Origin: Fodinibacter luteus
GTDB lineage: Bacteria > Actinomycetota > Actinomycetes > Actinomycetales > Dermatophilaceae
NCBI RefSeq assembly: GCF_039541575.1
Contig: NZ_BAABGM010000001.1
Coordinates: 124,001 to 188,000, forward strand
Direction: 5' to 3'
Length of the DNA: 64,000 bases
Below are positions 31,435 through 39,741 of this stretch, piece by piece (position 1 is the stretch's first letter; each line of letters opens with the position of its first letter). The position numbers and the translations under genes were made by a program. The notes below the pieces were generated by a model. That model did no database searches and was not told the origin of the DNA. It saw only the letters and a list, made by a program, of their open reading frames with translations.

Positions 31435-32592
31435 TCAGGCGGCGTGCGCGCAGCCCCAGGGGGAGAGGCCGGCCTTCGCGTAGTAGCGGTTGGCGACGGT
31501 GATCTGCTCGGCGCGCGACGCGAGGTCGGCGCGCGGGGCGAAGTCGTCGCCACCGTTGGCCAGCCAGGAGGCGGTCGCGAACTGCAGGCCACCGTAGTAG
31601 CCGTTGCCGGTGTTGATGCTCCAGTTGCCACCGGACTCGCACTGGGCGATGCGGTCCCACATCGCGGCGTTGGCGAGGTTGATGCCGGCCCCGGAGGTGT
31701 TGCCGGCCGAACGCCCGGTGGAACCCCCGGACGAGCTGCCCGACGACGTCGCGGGACGCGACTTGGTGCCGACCTTGACGACGGCGGTCACCGGCTTGGC
31801 GACGACCTTCGTCGACACGATCCTGCTCTTCGACTTCTTGCCGTCGACGTAGGTGACCTCGCGCACGACGGTCTTCTTGCCCTTCTTGCCGGCCTTGACG
31901 ACCTCGGTCTGGCCCTTGTAGAGCGAGGAGTCCTTCTGCTTGGTCGTCTTGTAGCCGATTGACTCGGTCGCGGTCTCCTTCTTGACGTCGACCCGCTTGA
32001 GGACGACCTTCATGCCCTCCTCGACGGCGGTCGGCATCCCCGGGTTGACGACGTCGTTGAGGCGCTTGGTGACCCCGAGCTCGGCGAGCAGGCCGAAGAC
32101 GGTGTGGCTCGTCGAGGTGACCTTGCGGGTCTTGCCGTCGACGACGACGGTGACCTGCTTCGGGGTCGTCACGGCGAAGGTGAGGCCACCGCGGCCCAGC
32201 GCCTGGGAGCGGGATGCCGTGAGCACGGCACCGTCGGCACGGATGCCGAGCTCGTCGAGGGCGGAGTCGACCGTCGTGGCCGTCGTCCAGTACTCCTTGG
32301 TGACGCCGTCGAGGGTGACGGTCAGCTTGCGGCCGTACCGCACCGAGATGCGGTCGCCGTCACTGACCTCGGTCGCGGGCGAGGGGACGACGACGTCGTG
32401 GGGGCCGATCTCGATGCCCTCCTTGTCGAGGACGTCGGCGACGGTGCTGCCGAGGACGTGCACCGAGGTGGCCTGCCCGTCGACGGTGAGGTCGACGGCC
32501 TTGTCGTAGTGGGCCACGGCCACCGAACCGGCGGCCACGACGAGCGCGGCGGCGCCCTGTGCGGCAAGGCGAAGAGGTCGAGAGAAAAGCAC
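31435..32592 (-). CDS. rpfB: Resuscitation-promoting factor, RpfB-type
   Basis: A 385-residue secreted muralytic enzyme. After a signal/anchor segment (LRLAAQGAAALVVAAGSVAVAHYDKAV) come three DUF348 repeats (VTVDGQATSVHVLGSTVADVLDKEGI-type), a G5 domain (about 215-290; KETATESIGYKTTKQKDSSLYKGQTEVVKAG) and a C-terminal Rpf/transglycosylase-like domain, MWDRIAQCESGGNWSINTGNGYYGGLQFATASWLANGG, containing the catalytic glutamate. GTG at 32592 with GGAG upstream is chosen. The order tatD-rpfB-ksgA-ispE is conserved in actinobacteria. A long leader precedes it. Confidence 0.95.
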   Translation of the reverse strand: MLFSRPLRLAAQGAAALVVAAGSVAVAHYDKAVDLTVDGQATSVHVLGSTVADVLDKEGIEIGPHDVVVPSPATEVSDGDRISVRYGRKLTVTLDGVTKEYWTTATTVDSALDELGIRADGAVLTASRSQALGRGGLTFAVTTPKQVTVVVDGKTRKVTSTSHTVFGLLAELGVTKRLNDVVNPGMPTAVEEGMKVVLKRVDVKKETATESIGYKTTKQKDSSLYKGQTEVVKAGKKGKKTVVREVTYVDGKKSKSRIVSTKVVAKPVTAVVKVGTKSRPATSSGSSSGGSTGRSAGNTSGAGINLANAAMWDRIAQCESGGNWSINTGNGYYGGLQFATASWLANGGDDFAPRADLASRAEQITVANRYYAKAGLSPWGCAHAA

Positions 32593-33001
32593 ACGTGCTC
32601 CAGGATTCGTGTTCTCCGGGCACCGGCGTCGGACCCAGCCGCGGGCGGCCACGCGCCCCGGTCGGGGCGCCCGCGCACGACCAAGGGGGCCTCCGGCACC
32701 TGCGGCGGAGGGGGTGGTCGTGCGTGTCGTCCGAGGCGAACCGGCCCCGGCCATCCGTTCCAGCCTGCAGGAGCGTTCGCGCCAAGGTCAAATTTCGGTA
32801 ACGGTGCGGCGGCCGCCAGCGCGCCCCATCAGCACCACCAACCCCATCGGTCACACGCGCAACGAGACGTCCGTCACGGGGCGGGTCAGGAGCGCACGAC
32901 AGCCGACCGACCGGCCTGCAGCCAGCGCCCAGGAGCTCAGCGCTTGGCTGAGCTGTCCTCCGTCCCAGGTGGTCGGCCGCGCGTCACGGACACTCGACCC
33001 G
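32593..33001 (-). promoter_or_regulatory. Long structured leader upstream of rpfB
   Basis: This gene-free stretch of 409 bases separates tatD from rpfB. On the minus strand it folds into at least two strong hairpins: a 10-bp outer stem CGCACGACCA (32674-32683 with 32715-32724) and GCGCCCC/GGGGCGC (32653-32670) with a 4-base loop. The A/T-rich segment ATTTGACC (32790s) may hold the promoter. In M. tuberculosis rpfB is known to have a regulated 5' leader; equivalence here is inferred. Confidence 0.5.
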
Positions 33002-33856
33002 TCACCAGGGGCCGTAGAGGCGTTCGGCGTTCTCCGACAGTGCCTCGCACAGCGTGGGCACGGCCACCCCGAGCACCGCCGCCATGGCCCGCACGGTGAG
33101 CGGCACGAGCTCGGGGCTGTTCGGCGCCCCCCGCCACGGGTGCGGTGTGAGGTAGGGGGCGTCGGTCTCGACGAGGAGCAGCTCGAGCGGGGTCTGGGTC
33201 AGGGCGTCGCGCAGCACCTTGGCGCTCTTGAAGGTCACCGTGCCGCTGAACGACAGGTGGTAGCCGCGCGCGACGCACTCGCGGGCGAGGTCGGGGCCGC
33301 CGGAGAAGCAGTGCATGACGGTGCGCTCGGGAGCGCCCTCCTCGGCGAGCACGCGGAGCACGTCGTCGTGGCTGTCGCGGTCGTGCACCTGCAGCGCCTT
33401 GCCGAGCCGCTTCGCGAGGTCGATGTGCCACCGGAACGAGTCCTGCTGCGCCGGGACGCCGTCCGGGCCGGTGCGGTAGTAGTCGAGACCGGTCTCGCCG
33501 ACGACGCGCACGCGCGGGTGCGCCGCGAGCCGCTCGATCTCGGTGTACGCCGCGTCGAGACGACCGTCCGCCACGAGCCCGGGCACCTCGTTGGGGTGCA
33601 GCGCGACGCCGGCGAGCACACCGGCATACCGCTCCGCCGCCTCGACGGCGAACCGCGCCCCGGGCACGTCGCAGCCGACCTGCACGACCCGGTCGACGCC
33701 GACGGCAGCACCCGCTGCGAGCACCGGGGCCAGGTCGTCGACGGACACCTCGAGGCCCTCTCGGTTCATGTCGAGGTGGGTGTGGTTGTCGACCACCGGG
33801 ATCGGCAGCGGGTCGGGGGGTTCCGGGATGCCGCGGCGGCTCGGCTGGGTCGTCAC
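33002..33856 (-). CDS. tatD: TatD-family metal-dependent hydrolase
   Basis: A 284-residue TIM-barrel DNase/hydrolase. Metal and active-site motifs are VVDNHTHLD (about 21-29), GETGLDYYRTG (about 118-128), QVHDRDSHDD, MHCFSGG and LVETDAPYLTPHPWRG (about 227-242). The family has 3'-5' exonuclease or related activity. Only 3 bases separate it from the upstream metG stop, so metG-tatD are co-transcribed. Confidence 0.93.
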   Translation of the reverse strand: MTTQPSRRGIPEPPDPLPIPVVDNHTHLDMNREGLEVSVDDLAPVLAAGAAVGVDRVVQVGCDVPGARFAVEAAERYAGVLAGVALHPNEVPGLVADGRLDAAYTEIERLAAHPRVRVVGETGLDYYRTGPDGVPAQQDSFRWHIDLAKRLGKALQVHDRDSHDDVLRVLAEEGAPERTVMHCFSGGPDLARECVARGYHLSFSGTVTFKSAKVLRDALTQTPLELLLVETDAPYLTPHPWRGAPNSPELVPLTVRAMAAVLGVAVPTLCEALSENAERLYGPW

Positions 33857-33859
33857 GGG

Positions 33860-35662
33860 TCAGCGACCCTCGGCGCGCGCGAGCTCCTCGTCGACGACGG
33901 ACTCGTCGAGCTTCGTGAACACCGGAGCGGGCTTGCTGATCGGCGTGCCGACGACGACCGGGCGGGACTGCCACCGCGGCGTCCCTGAGTAGTCCCCCGT
34001 GATGACGGGGTACGAGCGCCCCTCGTCGCCGGCGTCGAGCCCGGCGACCGTCTCGAGCCGCGGCATCGGCACGAAGGCACCGTCGCCGCCGAGCACGGCG
34101 TCGACCCGGTTGGCCGCGTGCGGCAGGAAGGGCGCGAGGATCGTGTTGAGGTCGGACACGCACTGCACGAGGGTGTGGAGCACCGTGGCGAGGCGCTCGC
34201 GCTCGTCGGCCCCCTTGAGCTTGAACGGCTCGGTGCGCGAGACGTAGGCGTTGACCTCCCCGACGACGCGCATCGCCTCGGCGATCGCGGCCTTCTGCCG
34301 GTGCCGCTCGAGGAGGTGGCCGACGCCGTCGAAGCCGGCGAGCACCGTGGCCCGCACCTGCTCGTCGACCGGCTCGAGGGGCCCCGGGGCGGGGACCTCG
34401 CCGAAGTTCTTCGCGACCATCGCAGCCGTGCGCGAGACGAGGTTCCCCCACCCGGCGACGAGCTCGGAGTTGTTGCGCTGGACGAAGTCGCGCCACGTGA
34501 AGTTGGCGTCCTGGCTCTCCGGGCCGGCAGCGCAGATGAAGTACCGGATGCCGTCCGGCCCGTAGCGGTCGAGCACGTCGCGCACGAGGACGGTGTAGCC
34601 GCGCGAGGTGGAGAACTGCCTGCCCTCCATCGTGAGGTACTCGCTCGAGACGACCTCGGTGGGCAGGTTGAGCTCGCCGAAGACCCCCGGCTCCCCGCCC
34701 CGCTCACCCCTGCCGGCATACCCGAGGAGCTCGGCCGGCCAGATCTGCGAGTGGAAGGTGATGTTGTCCTTGCCCATGAAGTAGTAGGACAGCGCCTGCG
34801 GGTCGTTCCACCACTCGCGCCAGCGCTCGGGGTCACCGGTGCGCCGGGCCCACTCCACCGACGCGGACAGGTAGCCGACGACCGCGTCGAACCACACGTA
34901 GAGCCGCTTCGACGGGTTGTCGCGCCAGCCGTCGAGCGGCACGGGGATGCCCCAGTCGATGTCGCGGGTCATCGCCCGAGGCCGGATGTCGTCGAGGATG
35001 TTGAGGCTGAACCGGATGACGTTGGGACGCCACGTCCCCGACGCCTCGCGCCCCTCGAGCCAGGTGCGCAGCGCGTCGGCGAGCGCGGGCAGGTCGAGGA
35101 GGAAGTGCTGGGTCTCGACGAACCGCGGGGTCTCGCCGTTGATCCGGCTCCGCGGGTCGATGAGGTCGGTCGCGTCGAGCTGGTTGCCGCAGTTGTCGCA
35201 CTGGTCGCCGCGCGCCTCGGCGTAGCCGCAGATCGGGCAGGTGCCCTCGATGTAGCGGTCGGGCAGGGTGCGGCCGGTCGACGGGGAGATCGCACCCTGG
35301 GTGGTCTGCTCGACCATGTAGCCGTTGCGCCACACCTGGGTGAACAGCTCCTGGGCGACGGCGTAGTGGTTGGCCGTCGTCGTGCGGGTGTAGAGGTCGT
35401 AGGAGCAGCCGAGGTCGGTGAGCTCGGCAGCGATGACGGCGTGGTTGGTGTCGACGAACTCGCGCGGCGAGACCCCGGCCTGGTCGGCGAGCACGAGGAT
35501 CGGGGTGCCGTGCTCGTCGGACCCGCTCACCATGAGCACGTCGTGGCCCGCCATCCGCATGTACCGGCTGAAGACGTCGGAGGGCACCCCGAACCCGGCG
35601 ACGTGGCCGAGGTGGCGCGGGCCGTTGGCGTAGGGCCACGCGACGGCGGAGAGGACCTTCAT
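33860..35662 (-). CDS. metG: Methionyl-tRNA synthetase
   Basis: A 600-residue class I synthetase charging tRNA-Met. AWPYANGPRHLGH carries the HIGH-type motif as HLGH. The zinc knuckle is CPICGYAEARGDQCDNCG (about 142-159). The KMSKS-type loop reads GRQFSTSRG. The anticodon-binding helical domain occupies the C-terminal third (RVVGEVNAYVSRTEPFKL). Length and layout fit actinobacterial MetRS without the C-terminal tRNA-binding extension. It starts the metG-tatD-rpfB-ksgA-ispE block. Confidence 0.96.
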   Translation of the reverse strand: MKVLSAVAWPYANGPRHLGHVAGFGVPSDVFSRYMRMAGHDVLMVSGSDEHGTPILVLADQAGVSPREFVDTNHAVIAAELTDLGCSYDLYTRTTTANHYAVAQELFTQVWRNGYMVEQTTQGAISPSTGRTLPDRYIEGTCPICGYAEARGDQCDNCGNQLDATDLIDPRSRINGETPRFVETQHFLLDLPALADALRTWLEGREASGTWRPNVIRFSLNILDDIRPRAMTRDIDWGIPVPLDGWRDNPSKRLYVWFDAVVGYLSASVEWARRTGDPERWREWWNDPQALSYYFMGKDNITFHSQIWPAELLGYAGRGERGGEPGVFGELNLPTEVVSSEYLTMEGRQFSTSRGYTVLVRDVLDRYGPDGIRYFICAAGPESQDANFTWRDFVQRNNSELVAGWGNLVSRTAAMVAKNFGEVPAPGPLEPVDEQVRATVLAGFDGVGHLLERHRQKAAIAEAMRVVGEVNAYVSRTEPFKLKGADERERLATVLHTLVQCVSDLNTILAPFLPHAANRVDAVLGGDGAFVPMPRLETVAGLDAGDEGRSYPVITGDYSGTPRWQSRPVVVGTPISKPAPVFTKLDESVVDEELARAEGR

Positions 35663-35734
35663 GGGTCCAGATCCTAGGCGGGTCGCCGCCGTTCCACCGA
35701 CGTCGGGTGCCGGGGGCCAGGTGCGATCGCCGGC

Positions 35735-36751
35735 CTACCCCGCCTCCCCGATGCCGGGTATCCCGGCACCCCCGTCGCCGGCTGCGGGCCAGTCGAGGAT
35801 CGCGCGCACCGACGGCTCCACGGGGCGCGGGACGACGGCCTCGCGCGGGAAGCTGAGGGCCGCGAGCACGAGGGAGAGGAGCACGGCGGGGGTCCCCTCG
35901 AGGCGCCGGCCGCAGTCGGCGAACACCGCGACCACCCAGGACCGGCCGTCCAGGTCGTACCCGCCCGCGCCGACGACCGCCTCGTGGCCGCCCTCGACCA
36001 GCGCACGGCGCTCGGCGTCGTCCCCCGTGCGGCGGTCGGCGCGGAAGACCCCACCCTCGCTGGCCCGCATCCGTGCGGGGTGGTCGCTCGACAGCAGCGA
36101 CCTCCTGGAGCCGGTCGTGCCACCGACACCATCTCCCTCGGCGCCGGTCGGCTCACCGGCACGAGCCACGTCGTGGAGCCGCCCGTGGTGCGCCACCTCG
36201 ACGCACCACGAGCTGGCCCCCACTGCTGCCGCCACGCGGCTGGTGACGAGCGCGAGGCGGGCTCGGGTCGTGGCGTCCGGCATCAGGTCGAGCACCTCGG
36301 CGCAGTGGAGGACCACGTCCACGAGGTCGTCGGGACCCGCGCGCCCGGTGTCCACGTCCGTCGCCGCCGGCTCCCGAACCGTTGCGGACGATGCATCCTG
36401 CTCGGCCCGCACGCTGAGGAGGGCCACGCCGAGCACCGCCGCGAGGAGGCGACCGCGGCGGACCTCGGCCCGGCCGGGCGGGCCCTGGAGGTAGGTCAGG
36501 CGCAGCTCACCCCAGGGCTCGCCGTCGCACACGACGGAGTGGCTGCGGACATGCCCCTGCACCGGCCCCGCGTGGTCGCCCGGCCCACCCGTGGCGCGCT
36601 GCCCCGGCCGCACCTCGACCTCGTCGCAGCCCACGAGCGCCGGGGCACAGGACTCGACGTACGCGAGCAGCTCGTCGAGGGACGGGCTCGATGGTGCGAC
36701 GACGAGGATGTCGGTGAGCGTGGCGGACCTGAGGTGGCTGTCATCGAGCAC
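35735..36751 (-). CDS. GAF-like hypothetical protein
   Basis: A 338-residue soluble protein with two alpha/beta segments of GAF-like pattern (about 15-125: DILVVAPSSPSLDELLAYVESCAPALVGCDEVEV; and about 150-310: LMPDATTRARLALVTSRVAAAVGASSWCVEVAHHG). There is no output domain such as kinase or HTH. It may be a regulatory or ANTAR-less GAF protein. It is a single gene between metG and the TetR gene; no partner is evident. The 207 bases between this gene and the next contain a GGTCGGCGG direct repeat. Confidence 0.55.
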   Translation of the reverse strand: MLDDSHLRSATLTDILVVAPSSPSLDELLAYVESCAPALVGCDEVEVRPGQRATGGPGDHAGPVQGHVRSHSVVCDGEPWGELRLTYLQGPPGRAEVRRGRLLAAVLGVALLSVRAEQDASSATVREPAATDVDTGRAGPDDLVDVVLHCAEVLDLMPDATTRARLALVTSRVAAAVGASSWCVEVAHHGRLHDVARAGEPTGAEGDGVGGTTGSRRSLLSSDHPARMRASEGGVFRADRRTGDDAERRALVEGGHEAVVGAGGYDLDGRSWVVAVFADCGRRLEGTPAVLLSLVLAALSFPREAVVPRPVEPSVRAILDWPAAGDGGAGIPGIGEAG

Positions 36752-36958
36752 GGTGCGCTCCCAACGTCATGCCCGGGCCGGTCACCTCGCGGCGCCGCCC
36801 AGCGGCCCATCCCTGCCGGCGAGATGTTGCACCGTGGGTCGCTTACGGACATCAGGGAGAGTCTGCCTCGCCCCCGCCCATCTGCGCACTCTTTTGAGGA
36901 ATTCGGTCGGCGGGCTCTTGCGGAGCTCGGTCGGCGGCCACGGCCCGGGGGGTGCCGG

Positions 36959-37684
36959 TCAGGAGGCGACGAGCACCAGGCTGCCGGTGTCGGGTGTGCC
37001 GGCGAAGCCCATCCCACGCATGACCTGGAGCGAGTACGCGCCGTAGGCCTCCTCACGCTCGGCACCCGTGAGCGGACCGAAGACCTCGAGCGAGACGGCG
37101 CCGACGAGCGCCGAGACGGCGCCGACCGCGAGGGACCAGGCCTCAGCGGTCACCCCACTGCTGCTCGACAGCGTCGGCGTGGCGACGGGCACCGCCGGCG
37201 CGGGCACGAGGTCGCCGCTGCCGATCGCCCGGTCGACCGTCTCGACCGGCACGCTCATGAGCCGTTCGGCAGCCGCCATCAGGTCGGGGTGACCCGGGTC
37301 GATGCCCGCCAGCCGCGGTGCGATGACGAGGGAGTACTCGTCGACGTGGTCGAGGGCCCAGCTGCGCATGACGAGCGACCCCCGGAACCAGCGCGTCGTG
37401 GGGTCGTCGTCGGGGTGAGCCGACTGGGCCTGGGTCAGCGCGGTGCGCAGCGAGTCGCGGGCGTCGACGCACAGCGCGGTCAGCAGGGCCCCGTGGTCGT
37501 CGAAGTACCGGTACAGGCCGGACGGGGTCATGTCGATGGCCCGGGCGACGCCGCGCATGGTGACGCCCCGGGCACCGTGCTGCCGCAGCTCGTCGAGCGC
37601 CGCCGCCTTGATCTCGCGGACGGCCGAGTCACGGCCGCGCTGCCGCCGGGACGTGGTGAGGGGAGGCGCGGGAGAGGTGGTCAT
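36959..37684 (-). CDS. TetR-family regulator next to exopolysaccharide locus
   Basis: A 241-residue TetR protein. The HTH is REIKAAALDELRQHGARGVTMRGVARAIDMTPSGLYRYFDDHGALLTALC (about 23-72), followed by a WHG/TetR_C-like ligand domain (DEYSLVIAPRLAGIDPG). It is divergent to the exopolysaccharide operon starting near 37852. GAACA-N-TGTTC palindromes at 37809 and 37833 lie in the shared intergenic region, and a third copy lies at 58540. It is therefore the prime candidate for locus-wide repression; its ligand is unknown. Confidence 0.9.
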   Translation of the reverse strand: MTTSPAPPLTTSRRQRGRDSAVREIKAAALDELRQHGARGVTMRGVARAIDMTPSGLYRYFDDHGALLTALCVDARDSLRTALTQAQSAHPDDDPTTRWFRGSLVMRSWALDHVDEYSLVIAPRLAGIDPGHPDLMAAAERLMSVPVETVDRAIGSGDLVPAPAVPVATPTLSSSSGVTAEAWSLAVGAVSALVGAVSLEVFGPLTGAEREEAYGAYSLQVMRGMGFAGTPDTGSLVLVAS

Positions 37685-37808
37685 CGGCAGGGCTCCAGCG
37701 GAGGGACGGGGGACGGCATCCGGTCGCCGAGGCGTGGCGGACGGACGGTAAGCACTTCGATGGTAGCGCTCATCGACCCCCCTCGCCCGTCGAGAGGCAC
37801 TCGAAAGC

Positions 37809-37843
37809 GAACATTGTTCACGATGTGATTGCGAACACTGTTC
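37809..37843. promoter_or_regulatory. Two TetR-type operators GAACA-N-TGTTC
   Basis: GAACATTGTTC (37809-37819) and GAACACTGTTC (37833-37843) are 24 bases apart and lie in longer direct repeats GCGAACA...TGTTCACGATGTG. A half-site GTGTTCAC follows at 37856-37863. The second operator overlaps the -35/spacer of the predicted exopolysaccharide promoter. Confidence 0.75.
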
Positions 37844-37857
37844 ACGATGTGTACGGT
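37829..37857 (+). promoter_or_regulatory. Predicted promoter of the exopolysaccharide operon
   Basis: TTGCGA (37829-37834) and TACGGT (37852-37857) with 17-base spacing, directly under the palindromic operators. A transcript from here would have a leader of about 205 bases before the first large gene. Confidence 0.5.
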
Positions 37858-37976
37858 GTTCACAACTCGCCAGGCGGGTTCGCGGCTCCAGCAGGGGGAG
37901 CGACGAGCCGGCGCCGCGGACGACGACTGCCCCCCTGCGCCCGTTTCGTCGCACGCGACCCGGCCCCAGGAGAGCA

Positions 37977-38063
37977 ATGTCGACCATCCTCCCGCAGTCG
38001 TCCGCCACCGCGCCGCACCCCGCCCGGGCCGCCGAGCCACCGCGCGTCCGGGGCGAGCGGTAG
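37977..38063 (+). CDS. Possible 28-codon leader ORF
   Basis: An ATG preceded by AGGAGAGCA starts a 28-residue frame (MSTILPQSSATAPHPARA...) ending with TAG 8 bases before the ATG of the sugar transferase. Its Shine-Dalgarno is stronger than that of the downstream gene. It may act as a coupling leader or be chance; the peptide has no recognisable function. Confidence 0.35.
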   Translation: MSTILPQSSATAPHPARAAEPPRVRGER

Positions 38064-38071
38064 GGCGTGCG

Positions 38072-39604
38072 ATGACCACCGCGACGCCGTCCGCCACCGC
38101 TCGGCCGGCCGCGGGCGCTCGCAGGGCGGTGCACGTCGACCTCGCGGAGTACGGGCACGCGAGGGTGCGCCACGACCTGCGGTCGTGGCAGCGGCAGCAC
38201 CGACTGCTCACGCTCGTGACGGACGCCGCGGCGGCCGCGCTCGGCCTGCTCGTGGGCCTGAGCGTGCGGTCCCTCGTCGTGGGCCACGACGCGGCGCTGT
38301 GGGGCTCGACCGACGCCATGGAGGTCACCTCGGTCGCCATCGCCGCGCTGTGGCTGCTCCTGCTGGGCCAGCGCGGCGCCTACGCCACCCGGTTCATGGG
38401 TGCGGGCACCGAGGAGTACCGCGCCGTCGCTCGGGCGGCCGTCACCCTCGTCGCGGTCGTCACCTTCGTGTCGTTCACCGTCAAGCTCGAGTTCTCGCGC
38501 GGCGTCCTCTTCGTCGCCGTGCCCACGATGCTCTCGGCGACGATCATCGGCCGCCACCTCCTGCGCCGCCGGCTGGCCGTGGCCCGGGACCACGGGCTGT
38601 GCCTGCAGCCGGCGGTGCTCGTCGGAGACGCCCGGGCCGTCCTCGAGCTCGCGCGCCGGATCGGAGCAGCCCCGCGCACGACCGGTCTGCAGGTCCGGGG
38701 CGTCTGCGTCGGCGACCCGACCTCCGCTGCCCTGGCCCCCGAGGAGCTCGACGGGCTCCCCGTCCTCGGCGCCGAGGCCGACACCCTCGCCGTGGTCGAC
38801 CGGGTCGGGGCGGAGGTCGTCGCCGTGGCGAGCTGCCCCTCGCTCGCCGGCCAGGCGCTCCGACGGCTCGGATGGGCCCTGGAGCAGCGCAACGTCGACC
38901 TGCTCATCGACCCGGGTGTCATCGAGGTCGCCGGGCCCAGGCTCACCCTGCGCCGGGCGAGCGGGCTTCCCATGCTCCACGTCGAGCGACCCGTGTGCAG
39001 CGGCGTCCGGTACGCCGCGAAGCTCGCGGTCGACCGCCTCGCCGGGCTCCTCATCCTCGTGCTGGCCGCTCCGCTGCTGCTCCTCGTCGCCGCCCTCGTC
39101 AAGCTCGACTCCCCCGGGCCCGTGCTCTACGGCCAGCGGCGGGTCGGTGAGGGCGGACGCCTCTTCACGATGCTCAAGTTCCGCACGATGTGCGCGGACG
39201 CCGACGCCCGCCGCGAAGCCCTGGAGGGCAGCCACGACGGCAACGAGCGGCTGTTCAAGCTGCGGCACGACCCCCGCGTGACGCGCCTGGGCGCCGTGCT
39301 GCGCCGCTACTCGGTCGACGAGCTGCCACAGCTGCTCAACGTCGTCCGCGGGGAGATGTCACTCGTCGGCCCGCGCCCACCCCTGCCCCGGGAGGTCGAC
39401 CAGTACGAGAGCGACGCGGTCCGCCGGCTCCGGGTGCGCCCGGGGATGACCGGCCTGTGGCAGGTGTCCGGGCGCAGCGACCTGCCCTGGGTGGAGTCGC
39501 TCCGCCTCGACCTCTGGTACGTGGACAACTGGTCCCTGGCGCTCGACGCGCAGATCCTCGTGCGCACGGCCGGCGCCGTCGTCCGCGGGCGCGGGGCGTA
39601 CTGA
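38072..39604 (+). CDS. Polyprenyl-phosphate sugar-1-phosphate transferase (initiating)
   Basis: A 510-residue membrane enzyme that starts repeat-unit synthesis on undecaprenyl phosphate. Four to five N-terminal helices (about 40-170) and a CoA-binding-like cytosolic region precede a further helix (LAGLLILVLAAPLLLLVAAL). The catalytic sugar transferase domain shows KLDSPGPVLYGQRRVGEGG, FTMLKFRTM, HDPRVTRLGAVLRRYSVDELPQLLNVVRGEMSLVGPRPPLP and RPGMTGLWQVSGRSD. It is the first large gene of the operon and probably transfers glucose-, galactose- or similar 1-phosphate. Confidence 0.92.
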   Translation: MTTATPSATARPAAGARRAVHVDLAEYGHARVRHDLRSWQRQHRLLTLVTDAAAAALGLLVGLSVRSLVVGHDAALWGSTDAMEVTSVAIAALWLLLLGQRGAYATRFMGAGTEEYRAVARAAVTLVAVVTFVSFTVKLEFSRGVLFVAVPTMLSATIIGRHLLRRRLAVARDHGLCLQPAVLVGDARAVLELARRIGAAPRTTGLQVRGVCVGDPTSAALAPEELDGLPVLGAEADTLAVVDRVGAEVVAVASCPSLAGQALRRLGWALEQRNVDLLIDPGVIEVAGPRLTLRRASGLPMLHVERPVCSGVRYAAKLAVDRLAGLLILVLAAPLLLLVAALVKLDSPGPVLYGQRRVGEGGRLFTMLKFRTMCADADARREALEGSHDGNERLFKLRHDPRVTRLGAVLRRYSVDELPQLLNVVRGEMSLVGPRPPLPREVDQYESDAVRRLRVRPGMTGLWQVSGRSDLPWVESLRLDLWYVDNWSLALDAQILVRTAGAVVRGRGAY

Positions 39605-39741
39605 TGACCACGGCGCGCGCGGTGGCGACCACCCGGCATCCGACCCCGCCCGGGGACGGCGACGGAACCACCCGGTGTCGGGGGGCGCGGAACCACTCCG
39701 TCGTCCCAGGGGACCTCTCCAGGAAGCGAGTGCAGTCATGA
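39604..39741 (+). CDS. 45-codon bridging mini-ORF
   Basis: Its ATG overlaps the sugar-transferase stop by one base (TGATG), and its stop overlaps the ATG of the dehydrogenase (ATGA). The predicted peptide is basic, rich in Arg/Thr/Pro/Gly, with no recognised domain. The exact stop-start overlaps at both ends suggest it carries ribosomes across the 133-base gap, though non-coding sequence is possible. Confidence 0.4.
   Translation: MTTARAVATTRHPTPPGDGDGTTRCRGARNHSVVPGDLSRKRVQS

Noticed and set aside
32593..33001. c-di-AMP (ydaO-type) riboswitch before rpfB
   Set aside because: I could not find the conserved GGGGGACCC, GGGTGAATCC or GTCAGCTAACC-type segments; only generic hairpins are visible.
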